Notes: generated by a model from the sequence alone, not told the origin. A stretch of 64,000 nt of DNA from Gordionus sp. m RMFG-2023 (GCF_954871325.1 NC_088776.1:2177985-2241984), one strand, 5' to 3'; counted from the first letter of the stretch, positions 22,900 through 35,577 are shown. Program-made: numbers and translations.

Positions 22900-25800
22900 T
22901 TTAATGAAAAATAGATGCCCTAGAGTAAAGATAAACATGGAGGAAGCAGAAATTTGTTTTTTATTAGATACAGGAGCAGAAATAGTTTGATAAGTATAAA
23001 GGATTTTATGAGATTTTGGCCAGAGAAAGAATTTGTTACAAAAAAGATAAGAGCCAAACAATTGGATGGTAGCATGGTAAAAATTTTAGGGTATTATAGG
23101 GTAAGGTTACCAAGAGTTAATAAAAGTATAAATTTGTGGATAACTACGTTGAAGATTGAACCTATTTTAGGATGGTATGATATAAGAACGTTAGGTCCAG
23201 TTTATAATTGGTGGAAATTTTTCGATACTATCCCTGTAAGTAATGATGAAAATAGTGAAATGATAGATTTCGATAGATTTAAGTTACCTATTATAGAGGG
23301 TAAACAAGAATTAGTTCGCGAGAAACTTAGAAATCGAACAACAGAATTTATTGAGAATAGTGAAATAATAAGGAGTGATTTCGATAGATTTAAGTTACCT
23401 ATTATAGAGGATAAACAAGAATTAGTTCTCGATAAACTTAGAAATCGAACACCAGAATTTTTGATTAAATATAGAAGCAACTTAGAAGAAAATAAGAAAA
23501 CAAGAGATATAAAGACAATAGAGGTAGATTCAGTCGAAATTAAACAAGAAAGTAATAATATGGTAGATCAGAATGTTGTTGAAGATATTTTTGACAAAGA
23601 AATAAAGATTATTTTGAATAGGTATAATGAAGTCTTTAAAGAAGAATTAGGTACTCTGAAAAATTTTGAAGTAGATATACGATTAGAAGAAAATTATAGA
23701 CCTAAGTTTTGCGGCATAAGAAGATTACCGTTTTCTTGGATAGAAGAGATAGATAAAGAATTAGATAAATGGTTAAGAGACGGAATAATAAAACCAATAG
23801 TGTATAGTGAATGGGCAACACCTTTAGTGCCCATAAGAAAACCAGATAACAGTTTAAGATTGTGTATAGACTATAGAGTAACAGTTAATAAGTGCGTAAT
23901 AAATGAAAAGTATCCACTACCTAGAATAGAACAACTGCTAGCGAATTTAAGAGGAGACACCCTGTTTTCAAAGATTGATTTTTCGAATGCGTATTTGCAA
24001 ATTAAGGTGAGTGAAAAGACAAGTAAGATACTAACAATTACAACTCATAGAGGTTTGTTTGCATTCTGTCGATTACCTTTTGGTTTGAAAATATCAGCGC
24101 CAATATTTCAAAGAACGATGACGGCGTTATTTCAAGGAATAAAAGGAATAATGTATTATTTAGATGATGTTTTGATATCTGGTAGAACAGAAGAAGAACA
24201 CAATTCGAGATTAGTTAAAGTGTTAGATATTATATTAGAAAATGGTTTAAAAGCTAATTTGAAGAAGAGCGTTTTTGGAGTAAAAGAAATAAAGTATTTA
24301 GGACATGTTATAAAGGGAAATGAGATTACGCCAATTGTAAAGAATATAGATAAGATCATGAATATGAGAGCCCCGAATAATAAAGCGGAGGTACAAGCGT
24401 TTTTAGGAGCAACAAATTATTATCATCGGTTTGTTCAAAATTTTGCAGAAATTGCTACACCGTTGTATGATTTATTAAAGAAAAATAAAAAGTTTGAATG
24501 GGGAGAAGCACAGGAGAAAAGTTTCGAAAAGTTGAAAATAAAGATGGTAGAGAAGCCTATTTTAAGTTGTTTTAATGAAAAATTAAATATTATTTTAGCA
24601 GTCGATGCTTCTAATGAAGGTATAGGAAGAGTTTTGTTGCAGATGATAGATAATGTGGAGAAACCTGTTTTATTTTTATCGAGACGATTTAATAGCACTG
24701 AGAAAAATTACTCAACGATAGAAAGAGAGGCTCTAGCAGTGAAATTCGGGCTTACGAAATGTAAGGAATATCTGATAGGAAAAAGGTTTTTATTGTATAC
24801 GGACCATAAGCCGTTGGTAGATTTATTTAAGAAAGAGAATAAGGAACTTATGATTTCACCCAGGCTGCTGCAAAATAGCTAATTTTAGTTGGTAATTTCG
24901 ATTTTGAAATAAGATTCAGAGAGGGTAAACAAAATTGCTTACCGGACATTTTATCAAGATTGTTTAATAAAGATATTGAAGACAAAGAGCTAGGAATCAA
25001 TAGTTTAGAATATATAGAAGAAGAAGAAAATGTAAAGGGTAATATTATAAGAGCGGTGAGAATAGATACAAGAGAAAAACCTATAACATTGGAAATAGTA
25101 GATAAGATATCCCAACAAGATGAAGAATTAATAAGAATTAAAGCTTGTTTAAAAGGAGATATAGAATGGAAAAATGAAGATAAAGCGTTTAAAAAAGTTA
25201 AGAGTGAATTAAATATAGAAGACAATTGTTTATTGAGAGGATATAGATTAGTGATACCGAATAAATTAAGAAAGGAAACCTTAAATGTAATACATTCAGG
25301 TCATCAAGGCATAGAAAGAATGAAAAATAAAGCAAGAGAATATATGTGGTGGCCTAAGATGAATAAGGAAATAGAAGAGGTAGCGAGGAGCTGTGAAACC
25401 TGTAACATGTGGGCTAATGTTCCAGCAAAGAATAAGGAAGATAAATGGCTAAAAACAGATATTCCATGTAGATTTTTTAGAATATGAGAAGAAAAGATTT
25501 TTTATCATGGTAGATGCAGGTTCAAAATGGATAGATTGTCAGCAAGTTTCAGGTTTATCAACAAGAGTAGCTTTAGATAAGATAAAGGATTTTGTAGGCA
25601 AATATGGTTTAATGAAGACGATAGTATCAGATGGAGGTCCAGCTTTTAAAGGTAGAGCATTTGATAAATTTTGTGATAGGTGGAATATTAGACATTTATT
25701 ATCACCACCTTATTACCCAAGAAGCAATGGACAAGTTGAGCGAATGGTAGCGTTAGTAAAGAGTTGGTTAAAAAAGGAAAAATATGGAGAAGGTCAATGG

Positions 25801-26109
25801 TGGTTATCATTATTAGCATACAACAATACGGAAACAGCAAAAGGAAAGTCACCAGCTGAAATATTTTTAGGAAGAAAGACGAGATCAGAATTAGATTTTT
25901 TAAAGGAAAAAGTGATAAGGAGAGAACAAGTAGAGAGTGAAAGATTGCCAGTAGGAAGTTTGGTGTGGGTATTGTTGTTTGATGAATGGGGGATGGGTGT
26001 AATAAGTAAAAATATAGGAAAGAAAAAAGTAGAAGTAAAAATGGAAGGACAAGAAGGAACCTTTACAAGGCACCTGAAGCAAGTAAGGTGTAGAAGCTTA
26101 GGGCCTTAG
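22900..26109 (+). pseudogene. pol region of element 1 (PR-RT-RH-IN), fossil
   Basis: Parts in order: an aspartic protease core (LLDTGAE), reverse transcriptase with LCIDYR, FSNAYLQ, RLPFGL and the catalytic YYLDDVLIS, RNase H (AVDASNEGIG, then YTDHKPLV), and integrase with its HHCC zinc region (HSGHQG ... CETCN) and catalytic-core motifs (VDAGSKW, SDGGPAF, RSNGQVER), followed by a C-terminal tail with LVWVLLFDEW. These motifs and their order are those of Ty3/gypsy pol. The region is broken. Relatives of each part are present in the more GC-rich element at 50.5-54.8 kb. Confidence 0.9.
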
Positions 26110-26133
26110 AGAGAAATGAGAAATATACGAAGA

Positions 26134-26275
26134 ATTAGAAAGGAATAAATTGATGATAGACATAGTAGGAGAATCATAATTTAGAAAAGAATAAATTGAT
26201 GATAGACATAGTAGGAGAATCATAATTTAGAAAGGAATAACTTGATGATAGACATAGTAGGAGAATCATAAGTTG
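26134..26275 (+). repeat. tandem repeat of about 51-54 bp, three copies
   Basis: Three copies of a unit containing aattgatgatagacatagta and ggagaatcat, just after integrase and within the element. Confidence 0.85.
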
Positions 26276-26385
26276 TAGGAAATAAAAGGGATGTTAGACT
26301 TAATTATGAGATTTATATTTTATAAAGAGTTAGAGAAGAAATGGTAACCTAGTATAGAGAAATAAGAGTCGAAGAATATATATAT

Positions 26386-26660
26386 ATGTGTATAAAGTAT
26401 TTTATTTACATGGCCTCCTATGTTAGAGTGGGTAACAAGATAATGAGGATAGAGATAAGAGACGTCGACGGTTCAGAAGAATCAAACAGATGGGTAGAAG
26501 CAGCTAGGAACGAGGCGAAACAAAGATACGGAGAGTGGCTACAAGAAGCGCCGACGAGAGGGGGTCGCAGAATAGCACCGTATAGCACAAGATAGAGAGT
26601 GGAATGCTGGGCGTGCGGGGGTGAACACAAACTACGGTTTTGCCCAAGTATGGAGTTGAC
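26386..26660 (+). pseudogene. extra 3' reading frame of element 1 with a zinc-knuckle-like motif
   Basis: Lies between integrase and the 3' LTR, where simple Ty3 elements have nothing and some elements have an additional gene. A basic/acidic helical-looking peptide starting at about 26,386 (MRIEIRDVDGSEESNRW) is followed at about 26,600-26,640 by CWACGGEHKLRFC, a CCHC spacing of 2-3-4 that is one residue short of the usual knuckle. It is more GC-rich than the rest of the element. No match to envelope features (signal peptide, long membrane segment) was seen. Function unknown. Treated as a fossil. Confidence 0.45.
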
Positions 26661-26734
26661 CACGAATAGTAATTCGAGTGCACCAGGGAGGAACATGGTA
26701 GCATCGGCAAACACGATGGAGTTAAGGGAGAATT

Positions 26735-26746
26735 AAAGGGGGGAGA
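26735..26746 (+). promoter_or_regulatory. polypurine tract of element 1
   Basis: aaaggggggaga lies immediately before the 3' LTR start TGTTGG, the expected place for the plus-strand primer. Confidence 0.8.
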
Positions 26747-27126
26747 TGTTGGATTATGCAAATTTAGTTAAAAGATATTTATGGAACAAAATTAATTTAA
26801 ATGATGGATTTTTATTTTATGTGTTTATTTCTTCGAAAAATAATATTTGTATATGCAAAATAAATTTATAGTTTATGGAACAAAATTAATTTAAATGATG
26901 GATTTTTATTTTATGTGATTATTTCTTCGAAAAATTATTATTTTAATATGCAAATACTTATAATGTTTAATGGCTATAAAAAAAATATATAAATAGCTAA
27001 GAAAAATAATTATATTTCAACGGATGATATTTTAAAGATTAATTTAATAAAAAGGAAAGATTTAATACAGAAAAAGTAAGTCTACGATTTAATAAATTAG
27101 AATTATTTAAAAGAGTTACATTATAT

Positions 27127-27484
27127 TATTACAAGCCATCCTTTCATAATAATAAGAATAAGAATATGACTCAAATTTCTTTATTAAAAAACACCAACAA
27201 CAATATCTATACATTATCAAAAAAATTACAAATCATAAATATCCAATTATCTAATTCTTCATGTCCCAAAGGTCCATTATTAGTTCCTCGCTGACATCTT
27301 CTCGAATTAATCCAAACTCTTCATCCCAAAATGGATAACAAAAGAATCCTTTCCCATCAACCCATCATGTCATCATCATCTCCCCTTCTTCCCCCAAGGA
27401 AAACTTTATTCCCCTGTCAGAAAATAACTGACATTTGATGTATTATATTAAATTTATTTCTTCTTTTTTTCAACAGTTACAAAA
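27127..27484 (-). repeat. LTR of the nested element (3' in its orientation)
   Basis: Nearly identical to 29,388-29,745. On the minus strand it is preceded by a purine-rich gaagggtggg. Confidence 0.9.
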
Positions 27485-29387
27485 CGCCCACCCTTCACAA
27501 GCCCAGCGTCCCTCTCTTTGTGGTGGTGTTGTATCGAATCGCCCCTTTGAATTGTATCGAATCACCTCTTTGAATTGTATCGACTCGCCCATTATAATTG
27601 TATTGGGACGCCTTGAAGATGTTCAGGGAATTTATCGAATCAACTTCCCTTATAATGATTTATAATATAATAACTCCAGTACATTTCAATATAAAATCGC
27701 CAAAACAGACATTATCAATAATGACATGTACATTGGGGTATCTGCATTTATAATCTACGGAACATTAATATGGACAATGTAATATCCGCAAAACATAATA
27801 ATTTATTCATTTTAAGACATTTGGGAACTACTAGCTATAATATACATTATTAGTGTATGATTCATGGTAATTAGGAAATAATGATTTTACATATAATAAT
27901 GTAATGTGAAAACATTGTCTATGTGTGAAATGCAATTTCAACACATGTAATTTTCCTTCTATCATGTGAAAAAAAACAAAGCTACATCTTTATAAATATT
28001 TCCTAAAATGAATATAAAAATCCATCTTTAGGTATTAAAAATAATTGCGAAACTTGGCCGAACAAAGATTAAAAATAAAATTACAATACATACGTATATA
28101 AATACATTTAATATTTTATATGAAGGAACAAATATATAATATGTAGAAAATACAATATTTTCCATCTAGGAATTACTCAGTATCCTAAGAAAAATATACC
28201 ATTTCTACCTAACTCTGTCATCATAATTAGCACAAATTCACAAAAATGTAGAATGCAAAGTAACAAAAATTGATAATATAATGGGCTATATGGTATATAT
28301 GTAAAGAATTTTTAATATACCTTCACAATATAAAATAATTTGAGTCTTTTCTTTAAAAATATGTTCATAATTAAATAGTAAAATGTGATGTGTTATAAAA
28401 TTATTAAAAAGATAAAAAAAAATGTATTATGCAGCATAAATTTACAAAAAAAAAACTTTCCCCAGTATGCAAACTAAACAATATTTTCACCTCAAGGCAT
28501 ACCCCTCAACACGGGCTGACCTTATCTGTAAAAATATTTTCCCTTCACATCATTGCATACCACACAAATAATATAATAATTGCAAATAAAACTTCTTATA
28601 AAAATTTATAATTTAAAAAAAAATATATATATTAAATATAAAGATTTCATAATTTGAAAAAAAATAAATATTATACACCATCTAATGTATCATATAAATT
28701 CCTATCCAATTTATATATACACTAAATGCAGATACTAAATCAAAATAACTATCCACATCTAACATTATAGATATTATTCTGACTTCATCATACTTCAATT
28801 CCTTCAAATTCTCATTCATAATTAAATATATCATATGTTACCTATACAATATATTAACATTATAAATAATAACTCATAGTTAAATATATCATATGTTACC
28901 TATGCAATATATTAACATTCATTAATAATAAATTATCCCATACATATTCATCCCTTTACAAACCCCCAATGCATAATTAACTAATACACACTTTATTACA
29001 AAAGTCTATATCCATATATATTTTCATAAATTTCACATATTTAAATATTTAACAATCCTTTCTGTCCTGCTGATCATGAGGTCTAGCTTCCTATGACGGA
29101 ATACCTATAACACCATTCAATGAGTCTTAAGGCATATCAAATAATAATCAAAATTGTATATACCATATACATCTAGACATAAGATAATATACCAAATATT
29201 ACTGTCTTAAATTCCTGATCTTATTTCCATATTTCTGCCTAATACTCATTACATACTTTCTATCTTAAATATAAAAGTATAGAAATCCTTAAACCCAATC
29301 CTTAATCTCACTATAGTTTTTTTTTAGTACTTGCGTTGTGATTTCACCTTAATCCCTAGATAGATCCGATCCTGTCGACGGTACCAA

Positions 29388-29745
29388 TATTACAAGCCAT
29401 CCTTTCATAATAATAAGAATAAGAATACGACTCAAATTTCTTTATTAAAAAACACCAACAACAATATCTATACATTATCAAAAAAATTACAAATCATAAA
29501 TATCCAATTATCTAATTCTTCATGTCCCAAAGGTCCATTATTAGTTCCTCGCTGACATCTTTTCGAATTAATCCAAACTCTTCATCCCAAAATGGATAAC
29601 AAAAGAATCCTTTCCCATCAACCCATCATGTCATCATCATCTCCCCTTCTTCCCCCAATGAAAACTTTATTCCCCTGTCAGAAAATAACTGACATTTGAT
29701 GTATTATATTAAATTTATTTCTTCTTTTTTTCAACAGTTACAACA
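29388..29745 (-). repeat. LTR of the nested element (5' in its orientation)
   Basis: Partner of the preceding LTR. The base after its inner end opens the primer-site-like TTGGTACC (plus coordinates about 29,368-29,387). Confidence 0.9.
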
Positions 29746-29905
29746 TATATATTTTAGGTGTGCTCAAAGTAAGTGGTTAGCCATCGTTATTATTTAAATT
29801 AATCCTTTATTTTAATTATATAGATTTAATACACCTTTGATTCTTAATTAGCTCTCCCAATACTGTGTTAACACCCTGAGTTAAGTTCGGACTTGTAACA
29901 ATTTT

Positions 29906-30283
29906 GATATGTATTTTTTATGAGAAATTATTTTTTCATGTTAACATAAATATCTTAATAATCGCATAATGTGATATTTTATTATAATTTATATTTAAAC
30001 AAATATATATAATTATAGTATTGTGATAAATATAATGAAATAAAAAATTATATAATATACATTTAAAATATATATATATATTCTCCAATCCAAACGCATA
30101 TAAAATATTATGTTAAAAATTCGTATTCCGTTATATAAAATTGTCATATTCCTATTATGAATGAGTCTTGCACGGTAGAGAGAACATACATAAAGCCCCG
30201 CTTCAAATAATATTTTAACATATATGTAAATATTAATAATTTTATTGAGATAAATAATATTATTATATGACATGCATGATACT
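29906..30283. other. no gene recognised
   Basis: AT-rich sequence. An 86-codon frame on the minus strand is made of I, Y, F and N and looks like chance. Confidence 0.5.
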
Positions 30284-30394
30284 TAATGTTCTTAAACGGC
30301 GCGAATTTAACCAAATAAATATTCGCGTGCCTGCACTTAGGTAAATTTCAATTTATGTTTTTAAAATTGACTGCATTCGAGACTTTTAACAACA
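30284..30394. mobile_element. short MITE-like fragment related to family K
   Basis: Opens taatgttcttaaacggcgcg and closes gagacttttaacaacacg, both near the family K terminus, about 110 bp apart, with an unrelated middle. Confidence 0.45.
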
Positions 30395-30558
30395 CGAATA
30401 AATTAAACTCAAAATAACCTTATAACATAAATATTTATTATAGATATTTTACTTAAATAAATTTCTAAATAAGTGATATTTTATATTTCTATTCTTACCT
30501 CTCTAATTGATGTATGTTTATTAAAAATATGATTCCCTATACTGTAACACCTGAGAAA

Positions 30559-32774
30559 TTATTGCCATATTTCATCACGAATAGACATTATATCTATATC
30601 CCAGGAAGAGAGTGACATGCATTGCTTTGGCGTCGATAAGGTCATCTTGTTCCTCAGTTTAGTCATAATATTTCCGGCCAAAGAAAAAGCTCTTTCCGAT
30701 GCCACTGATGTTGTCTGTTGGCATAAATAGTCCCTGGCCATCATTGCTAAATGAGGAAAACGATCAGCATTTCCTCTCCACCAATCTAATTTGTGATTTC
30801 GGGCGCGAGTGGTTCATTGAGGTATGTCGTTAATTAATTATTATCATTAGTGCCATTTAATGCTCCTTTTCTAAATATGTATAAATTTAAAATATCAAAG
30901 ATTATGGATTTATAATAGAACATTTAACAAATATACCTTTTTTTCAATCCCTGCAATATTGAAATAGTTTTAGAATTCGAGATATTGATATTATTATCAA
31001 AATTATACGCAACTGGCTCTTTTGCAAAGTTTATTTTAAATATATCTAAATATTTATCTGCAACGTCATCCTTTAGATTTGTAATCAGGGTATTTTTGAT
31101 CCTAGGATCAAGTAACGACGCTGCGTATAGGAGTGAATATATTATGACTATATTCTTCAGCTTTCTTTAACATAATAGTGGCTGCTTCTTTTATTGACAA
31201 ATTTGAATGTGCCACGGTATGATTTTTTAAATTCTCCAATATATCATTGAAGAATAATAGGGTCATCCCGATTGTGGGAGAATGAGTGGATATTTCTACT
31301 GTTATTTGATAAAAGGGTAGAAGAAATTCTTCTAACTCTAGGAAGAACGAGTATTTATCAGAAGTTGGGGTAATATCCTCCCCTATTATACCTTGATCGC
31401 TCAGTTCATGAATTGAATCAATATTCTAGATAGATAAATATTAAGAAAAAGAATAAAATATACAATAATAATTATTACCTTAATAATGGCGGATATCATG
31501 AGGTACTTGCTGTTCCATCTTGTTTTAACAGCTAAAAGTATTAATGTAGCCCCACATATGGCTTTATAAGATTGCATAAATTTGGGTGAGCTATGTAATT
31601 TATTAACTATATATTTTTTCCAATTTCGCCTCAAAAAAATGAAGGCCCACCTTTACTATTAAATTAATAATGTGGGCCATGCAGCGATGCCCATATAAAA
31701 TTTTCGAGTAATGGGTTTGATAATACTCTTGCAGCAGTTGTACTATCTTGATCTCATTTGATCCTTTATCGTGTGTTATTGATATTATTTTATCACTTAA
31801 TTTTAAATCTTCTAATGATGATAAAACAATTTTGCAGATATTATCTCCAGTGTGTGGGTGAAGAAACAAAATAATATCTAAAATCCTATTTACAATATCC
31901 CAATTGTTATCAATATAATGGAAAGTAATAGCACAGTAGGACGTGCTATATTTAGCAGTCCATAAATCTGTACTTAAGGATATCATATTACTTTTATTTT
32001 TTAATTTATCAATTAAATTATTTTTTGCAAAATTATAGACATTACCTAGGTTATTTGTTATTGTTTGCCTACACCACAGCTTGATATTTTTATTTGTATA
32101 ATAGAATATCCTCTTAAAAGCTGGGTTATCTATTATGTTAAAGGAACTATTAGTTTTTATTTAGAAAATTAAGATGAGTTTATTTATCATCAAATTTTCA
32201 TGCGATAAAAGCTTTTTCATCCCCGGCATCGAGTCATAAATGGAACCCTGTGAGTGTGACATCTCTTTAAATGTGTTAGGATGCACTGATTCGAGATGTT
32301 TTTTTCAAATTCGCTAAATATATAAAATATAATTCATAAATTAGTACAGGAAGTTTTTAATAAATAATATTTTTCGGTCTAAACCGTGCTCAGAACTAGC
32401 CTGAGCACTAATTAAGTTAAAAAGCTAAAATTTTTCCTTCTCAAGCTGGCTCAGGATAGGTTTAAGCCGTTGGTTCAGGCCGGCTCAAGAAATATTTAAA
32501 ACAAAAATTTAAAATTATTGTTACTTTGGGAAGTTGAAAATTTGTATACACTTGGGCATAAATTACATTTTTTGCGTATCTTATTAGGAGTCATCGTAAA
32601 TGAATTCCTAATGTCTATTGCTATGGATGATGACGATGAGGCTTCTTCAGAAAAAGAATCTACCAATTCTTGCCCTATAGTTGATTGAGACAAAAATGAG
32701 GATTCATTAATTGGAGAAGATGGCATAGATTGGTCATCATTATCTGACCAATGAAAATGATCCTCGGAAAACAT
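30559..32774 (-). pseudogene. hAT transposase, near full-length, decayed
   Basis: Four exons are visible on the minus strand: 32,774-32,525, 32,313-31,479, 31,425-30,937 and 30,870-30,559. The introns (211, 53 and 66 bp) all fit GT-AG. Exon 1 holds the acidic leader and the CxxC of a BED zinc finger (CNLCPSVYKFSTSQ). Exon 2 completes it (HLESVH) and carries SLSTDLWTAKYSTSY, THDKGSNE and GHRCMAHIINL, the hAT core including its CxxH region. Exon 3 has LEEFLLPFYQITVE and LLDPRIKN. Exon 4 has NEPLAPE, LDWWRGNADRFPHLA and SVASERAFSLAGN, the hAT dimerisation domain. Damage: a stop before IKTNSS, frame changes near 31,630, 31,130 and 30,800, and stops in exon 4. The total size fits a hAT transposase of about 650 residues. 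Confidence 0.88.
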
Positions 32775-32975
32775 ATTAAATATAAAAATTTTAAATAAAT
32801 ATAACTTTATTTTACATCCGTTTTTTTATTTATAAATATTTATACTTATTAAAAAATAAAAACTATATTTTCAATCCCCCTTCCAGCTGTTTTTTTCGAA
32901 AAAATTATTATCGAAATAAATCATTTGATAATAAGTTATTTTAGTTTTATATTTTTGCTTATTTCACAAGTATAA
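30559..32975 (-). mobile_element. hAT transposon, copy 2
   Basis: Inverted relative of the copy at 6,760-8,029, sharing the leader up to about 32,975 and an identically sized first intron. The shared first intron contains a ctgagccggc-type inverted-repeat insert, so that insert predates the split of the two copies. Terminal inverted repeats were not located. Confidence 0.75.
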
Positions 32976-32989
32976 CTAAGAGTAAATTT

Positions 32990-35575
32990 TAATAAAATAT
33001 ATATGACACCTTTATTATAGACCAATTATAGTCTGCTATCATACTATTTTGGTGTCTACGATAAAAGGTAAAAGTTTTCTCTATTTTCCAAATGTATTGC
33101 TTATAGAAGCCATTTTTTTTCTGTGAAAATAGTTATTAATTTAAAATGATTTGATTTGCAAGATTGTAAAATTATTTTTTACAATTCCATAATAATTAAC
33201 GCCATCTAACATAAAGATTGTTATTTTTTTTTAACCCCACTTTTATATTTTTGATTGAATATGCGTTAAAATAAAAATTTAAAATATATTTTAGATTAAT
33301 TTTAATTTTATTTTTAAAAAAAAATATATATGGTGAATTCCATATCAAATCAACCAAGGTTTCAACCCGACCCCTTTCAATTTTTTTTAAATTTTGCATA
33401 CTGGTGGTATATACTATAACTAAGAAAAAAATGAAATTTTACCTCCCAAAAAGGCTTACCCGCTAAGATATGGGCGTTTAAAGCGCGGAAAAATGGTACA
33501 TTTTTGACAAAAAGTGCCTCATTTATTTTCAAATATCTCGAGAAATAATTAAGTTAGAAAAATAATTTAAATTTTATTATGTAGCTTAATAATAGTTCTT
33601 TAATATGACATAAAAATAAATATGATATAAATTTGATGAATGTCCAAAACCGGATGTATAAAACCGGAAATGGCCATAGAAAAAAAAGGTATTTTTTTTT
33701 TCGAAATTTTTTTTCTATAGATAGATATAACACTGCTTTATATTTGTGCCAAATCCTAGCCTGGGATAAAAAAGGGTCTAGGAGTTATGACTCTTTATAT
33801 GGCTTAAATTGATCAAAAATATCTTCATTTAATGAATACTTATGAAATAATGTTTTTTTAAAAATTATGTCTAAATGATAGGCCCTAACTTTTTTTTATT
33901 TTTAATTGTTAACATATTGTGAGTGAATAGATTTGCATTCTTACGACCCAAAAACTGTGTTTTAGCAGGTGGTCCAGGTACACATACCATGTGTATCTGC
34001 ACACTACACCAAAATTTTAAGCTTATTTTAATAGGGGGAAAAAAACAGCTTGCAAACAATAATGATCATTAGAATTTGGATAATTTTATAAAATGGTTAA
34101 ATAATTTTAAAAATCAATTTTTTTTAACAACTGACACTTTAAAATCTATAATGGATTCAGTAAAATATAGTAATTTAGACACGTGGTGTAATTTTTCCGA
34201 TACCGTTACTTAAAAAAAAATAAACATATTTCCTTATTCAGATCTAACGTAGCGTTTTACGTTTATCGCAAAACGCGAAAAATGATATGCCCCTTTTTAA
34301 ATGTATAATTGAATTGAAATAAAATATGATATAGCGTTAGTTAATTATTTTATATCTCGATAATACACCACAGGGTATTCAGAATTTTCGAAATTCAAAT
34401 AATTTTTTTTAATTTTTCTTTAAATAAATTGCACATTTAAAAATTGATAAAATTTAAAGAATTTTTTAATTTGGAAGATAAGATTAAAATTTTCTGCTAA
34501 TCCTTATTGGGTCACTCTCCCTTTGTCATGCTAAGAAAGAATCCCTCTTTTAAATGTATAGAATCAAAATAAAATATGATATTAGCGTAAGTTAATTATT
34601 TTATATTTTGAAAAGGAAAATTGTGGAGAAAGCATAAATCAATAGACGGAGTTTTTTGGTAAGCTAGCTAAAGGTAAAATATCGGAAAATTTTGCCAAAG
34701 AGCGGGAGATCTGGTAACCCTGATTAGTGTCGCAATTTATTATCAATGACAAAAATCAAATTTTTCAATTTATTACCAATGACAATAATCAATAACTATG
34801 TCAATCCCAATGACAATAATGTTGCAATTATATTTTTACGAAGGATATATAAAGATATAAAAGAAATATTAACAATTATTGATTGACAGCTCTGCAACGT
34901 CATTCACAACAATTAGGACACGGCAATTAGTTTATACAGGGACTAATGATGCTTTGAATTTTTTTTTTAAATTGAATTTTCATCATAACTTTATAACAAC
35001 TAGGTCCTTTTTGGGAACGCAATGTATAACGAAGATAAATAACGGAGACCTACAGAGGGCACCATTTGTCCAGCTCGGCCCGAATATTTTTTTTAAAAAA
35101 AAAATTTAAGCCCGACCCGAGTATTTAAAAAAAATCAAAGCCGGGTTTAGCGGACGGGCCTGCAAGATCTCTGATAAATAGGGGAATGAGATCAAATTTA
35201 AAAAGACGAGATGAACAAGTAAAGCCACGAAGTTTAAAAGAGTGTTCAATTATTGAGGGGGGAATTTGTTTAAAATTTCTGGGCATACAAATGGAAAGTA
35301 GCCAACGATTGCCAGATGTCACGATTTCATTCCTAATTTTTTACTTACCCACGTTTTCTCACGCATTTTCGAGTAAAACTAAAATATTCACACTTAATCT
35401 CACGTTTTAAAATTTTTCTAAAATAATTTTAAAAACAAATATAAAAATTTAAATTGATTTTATTGTAGTATTTGTTAATACTTAATAGTTCAACTAACCA
35501 ATCATATTCATTGATCAATTTACTGACAAATTCAATTTTTGGAAAATTTACCAAATATTATATTAGTAAATAAGT
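32990..35575. repeat. repeat U, unit 1
   Basis: A non-coding unit that recurs as unit 2 (35,578-38,058) and in part as unit 3 (38,820-39,475). Shared landmarks in order are tagaccaattatagtctgct, cgccatctaac, gatggattcag, cttattcagatctaac, caccacagggtattcagaat, gtgttcaattattgagggg. It contains an extra piece at 33,331-34,070. Open frames inside it differ between units and are not taken as genes. Confidence 0.75.
33331..34070. mobile_element. insertion of unknown type in unit 1
   Basis: About 740 bp present in unit 1 and absent from units 2 and 3 at the same place. Near its ends are short palindromes (atatggtgaattccatat and aatgatcatt). Neither terminal repeats nor coding sequence assign it to a class. 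Confidence 0.45.
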
Positions 35576-35577
35576 AA

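Larger units (their letters stand above)
27127..29745 (-). mobile_element. nested non-coding LTR element (LARD/TRIM-like)
   Basis: Two LTRs of 358 bp (27,127-27,484 and 29,388-29,745) flank about 1.9 kb without any retroviral-type coding domain. The element has a 5-bp duplication, tatat, of the host LTR on each side (27,122-27,126 and 29,746-29,750). Orientation is minus: reading that way, the LTR starts TGTTGTAACTG, ends GGCTTGTAATA, and is directly followed by a primer-site-like TTGGTACCGTCGACAGG. The LTRs differ at about three or four visible positions in 358 bp, so it is recent. It depends on another element for all proteins. Internal sequence includes a 23-bp tandem near 27,528-27,600 and a roughly 53-bp duplication near 28,812-28,920. 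Confidence 0.9.
21314..29900 (+). mobile_element. Ty3/gypsy-like LTR retrotransposon, element 1
   Basis: A fossil with two LTRs flanked by the perfect 5-bp target duplication ATTTT (21,309-21,313 and 29,901-29,905). Without the nested insert it is about 5.96 kb. Parts in order are 5' LTR, a primer-site-like tggaccaaag just inside it, a gag-position zinc-knuckle protein (about 22.0-22.45 kb), protease (about 22.9 kb), reverse transcriptase and RNase H (about 23.6-24.9 kb), integrase (about 25.2-26.1 kb), a short extra frame (about 26.4-26.65 kb), a purine tract and the 3' LTR. The pol order PR-RT-RH-IN defines Ty3-type. The coding part is broken, with roughly four breaks. The LTRs are very similar apart from one small indel, so it looks young. 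Coding DNA is strongly A/T-biased. Confidence 0.92.
26747..29900 (+). repeat. 3' LTR of element 1, split by a nested LTR element
   Basis: LTR sequence covers 26,747-27,126 and 29,751-29,900, and the interval 27,127-29,745 is foreign. The LTR ends GGACTTGTAACA like its partner and is followed by the target duplication ATTTT. Confidence 0.92.

Noticed and set aside
28429-28611. Small gene inside the nested LTR element
   Set aside because: Lys/Asn/Ile-rich frame without motifs, in a non-coding interior.
33331-34070. Helitron
   Set aside because: The short palindromes near the ends are suggestive, but no TC start, CTRR end or insertion between A and T could be shown, and there is no Rep or helicase.
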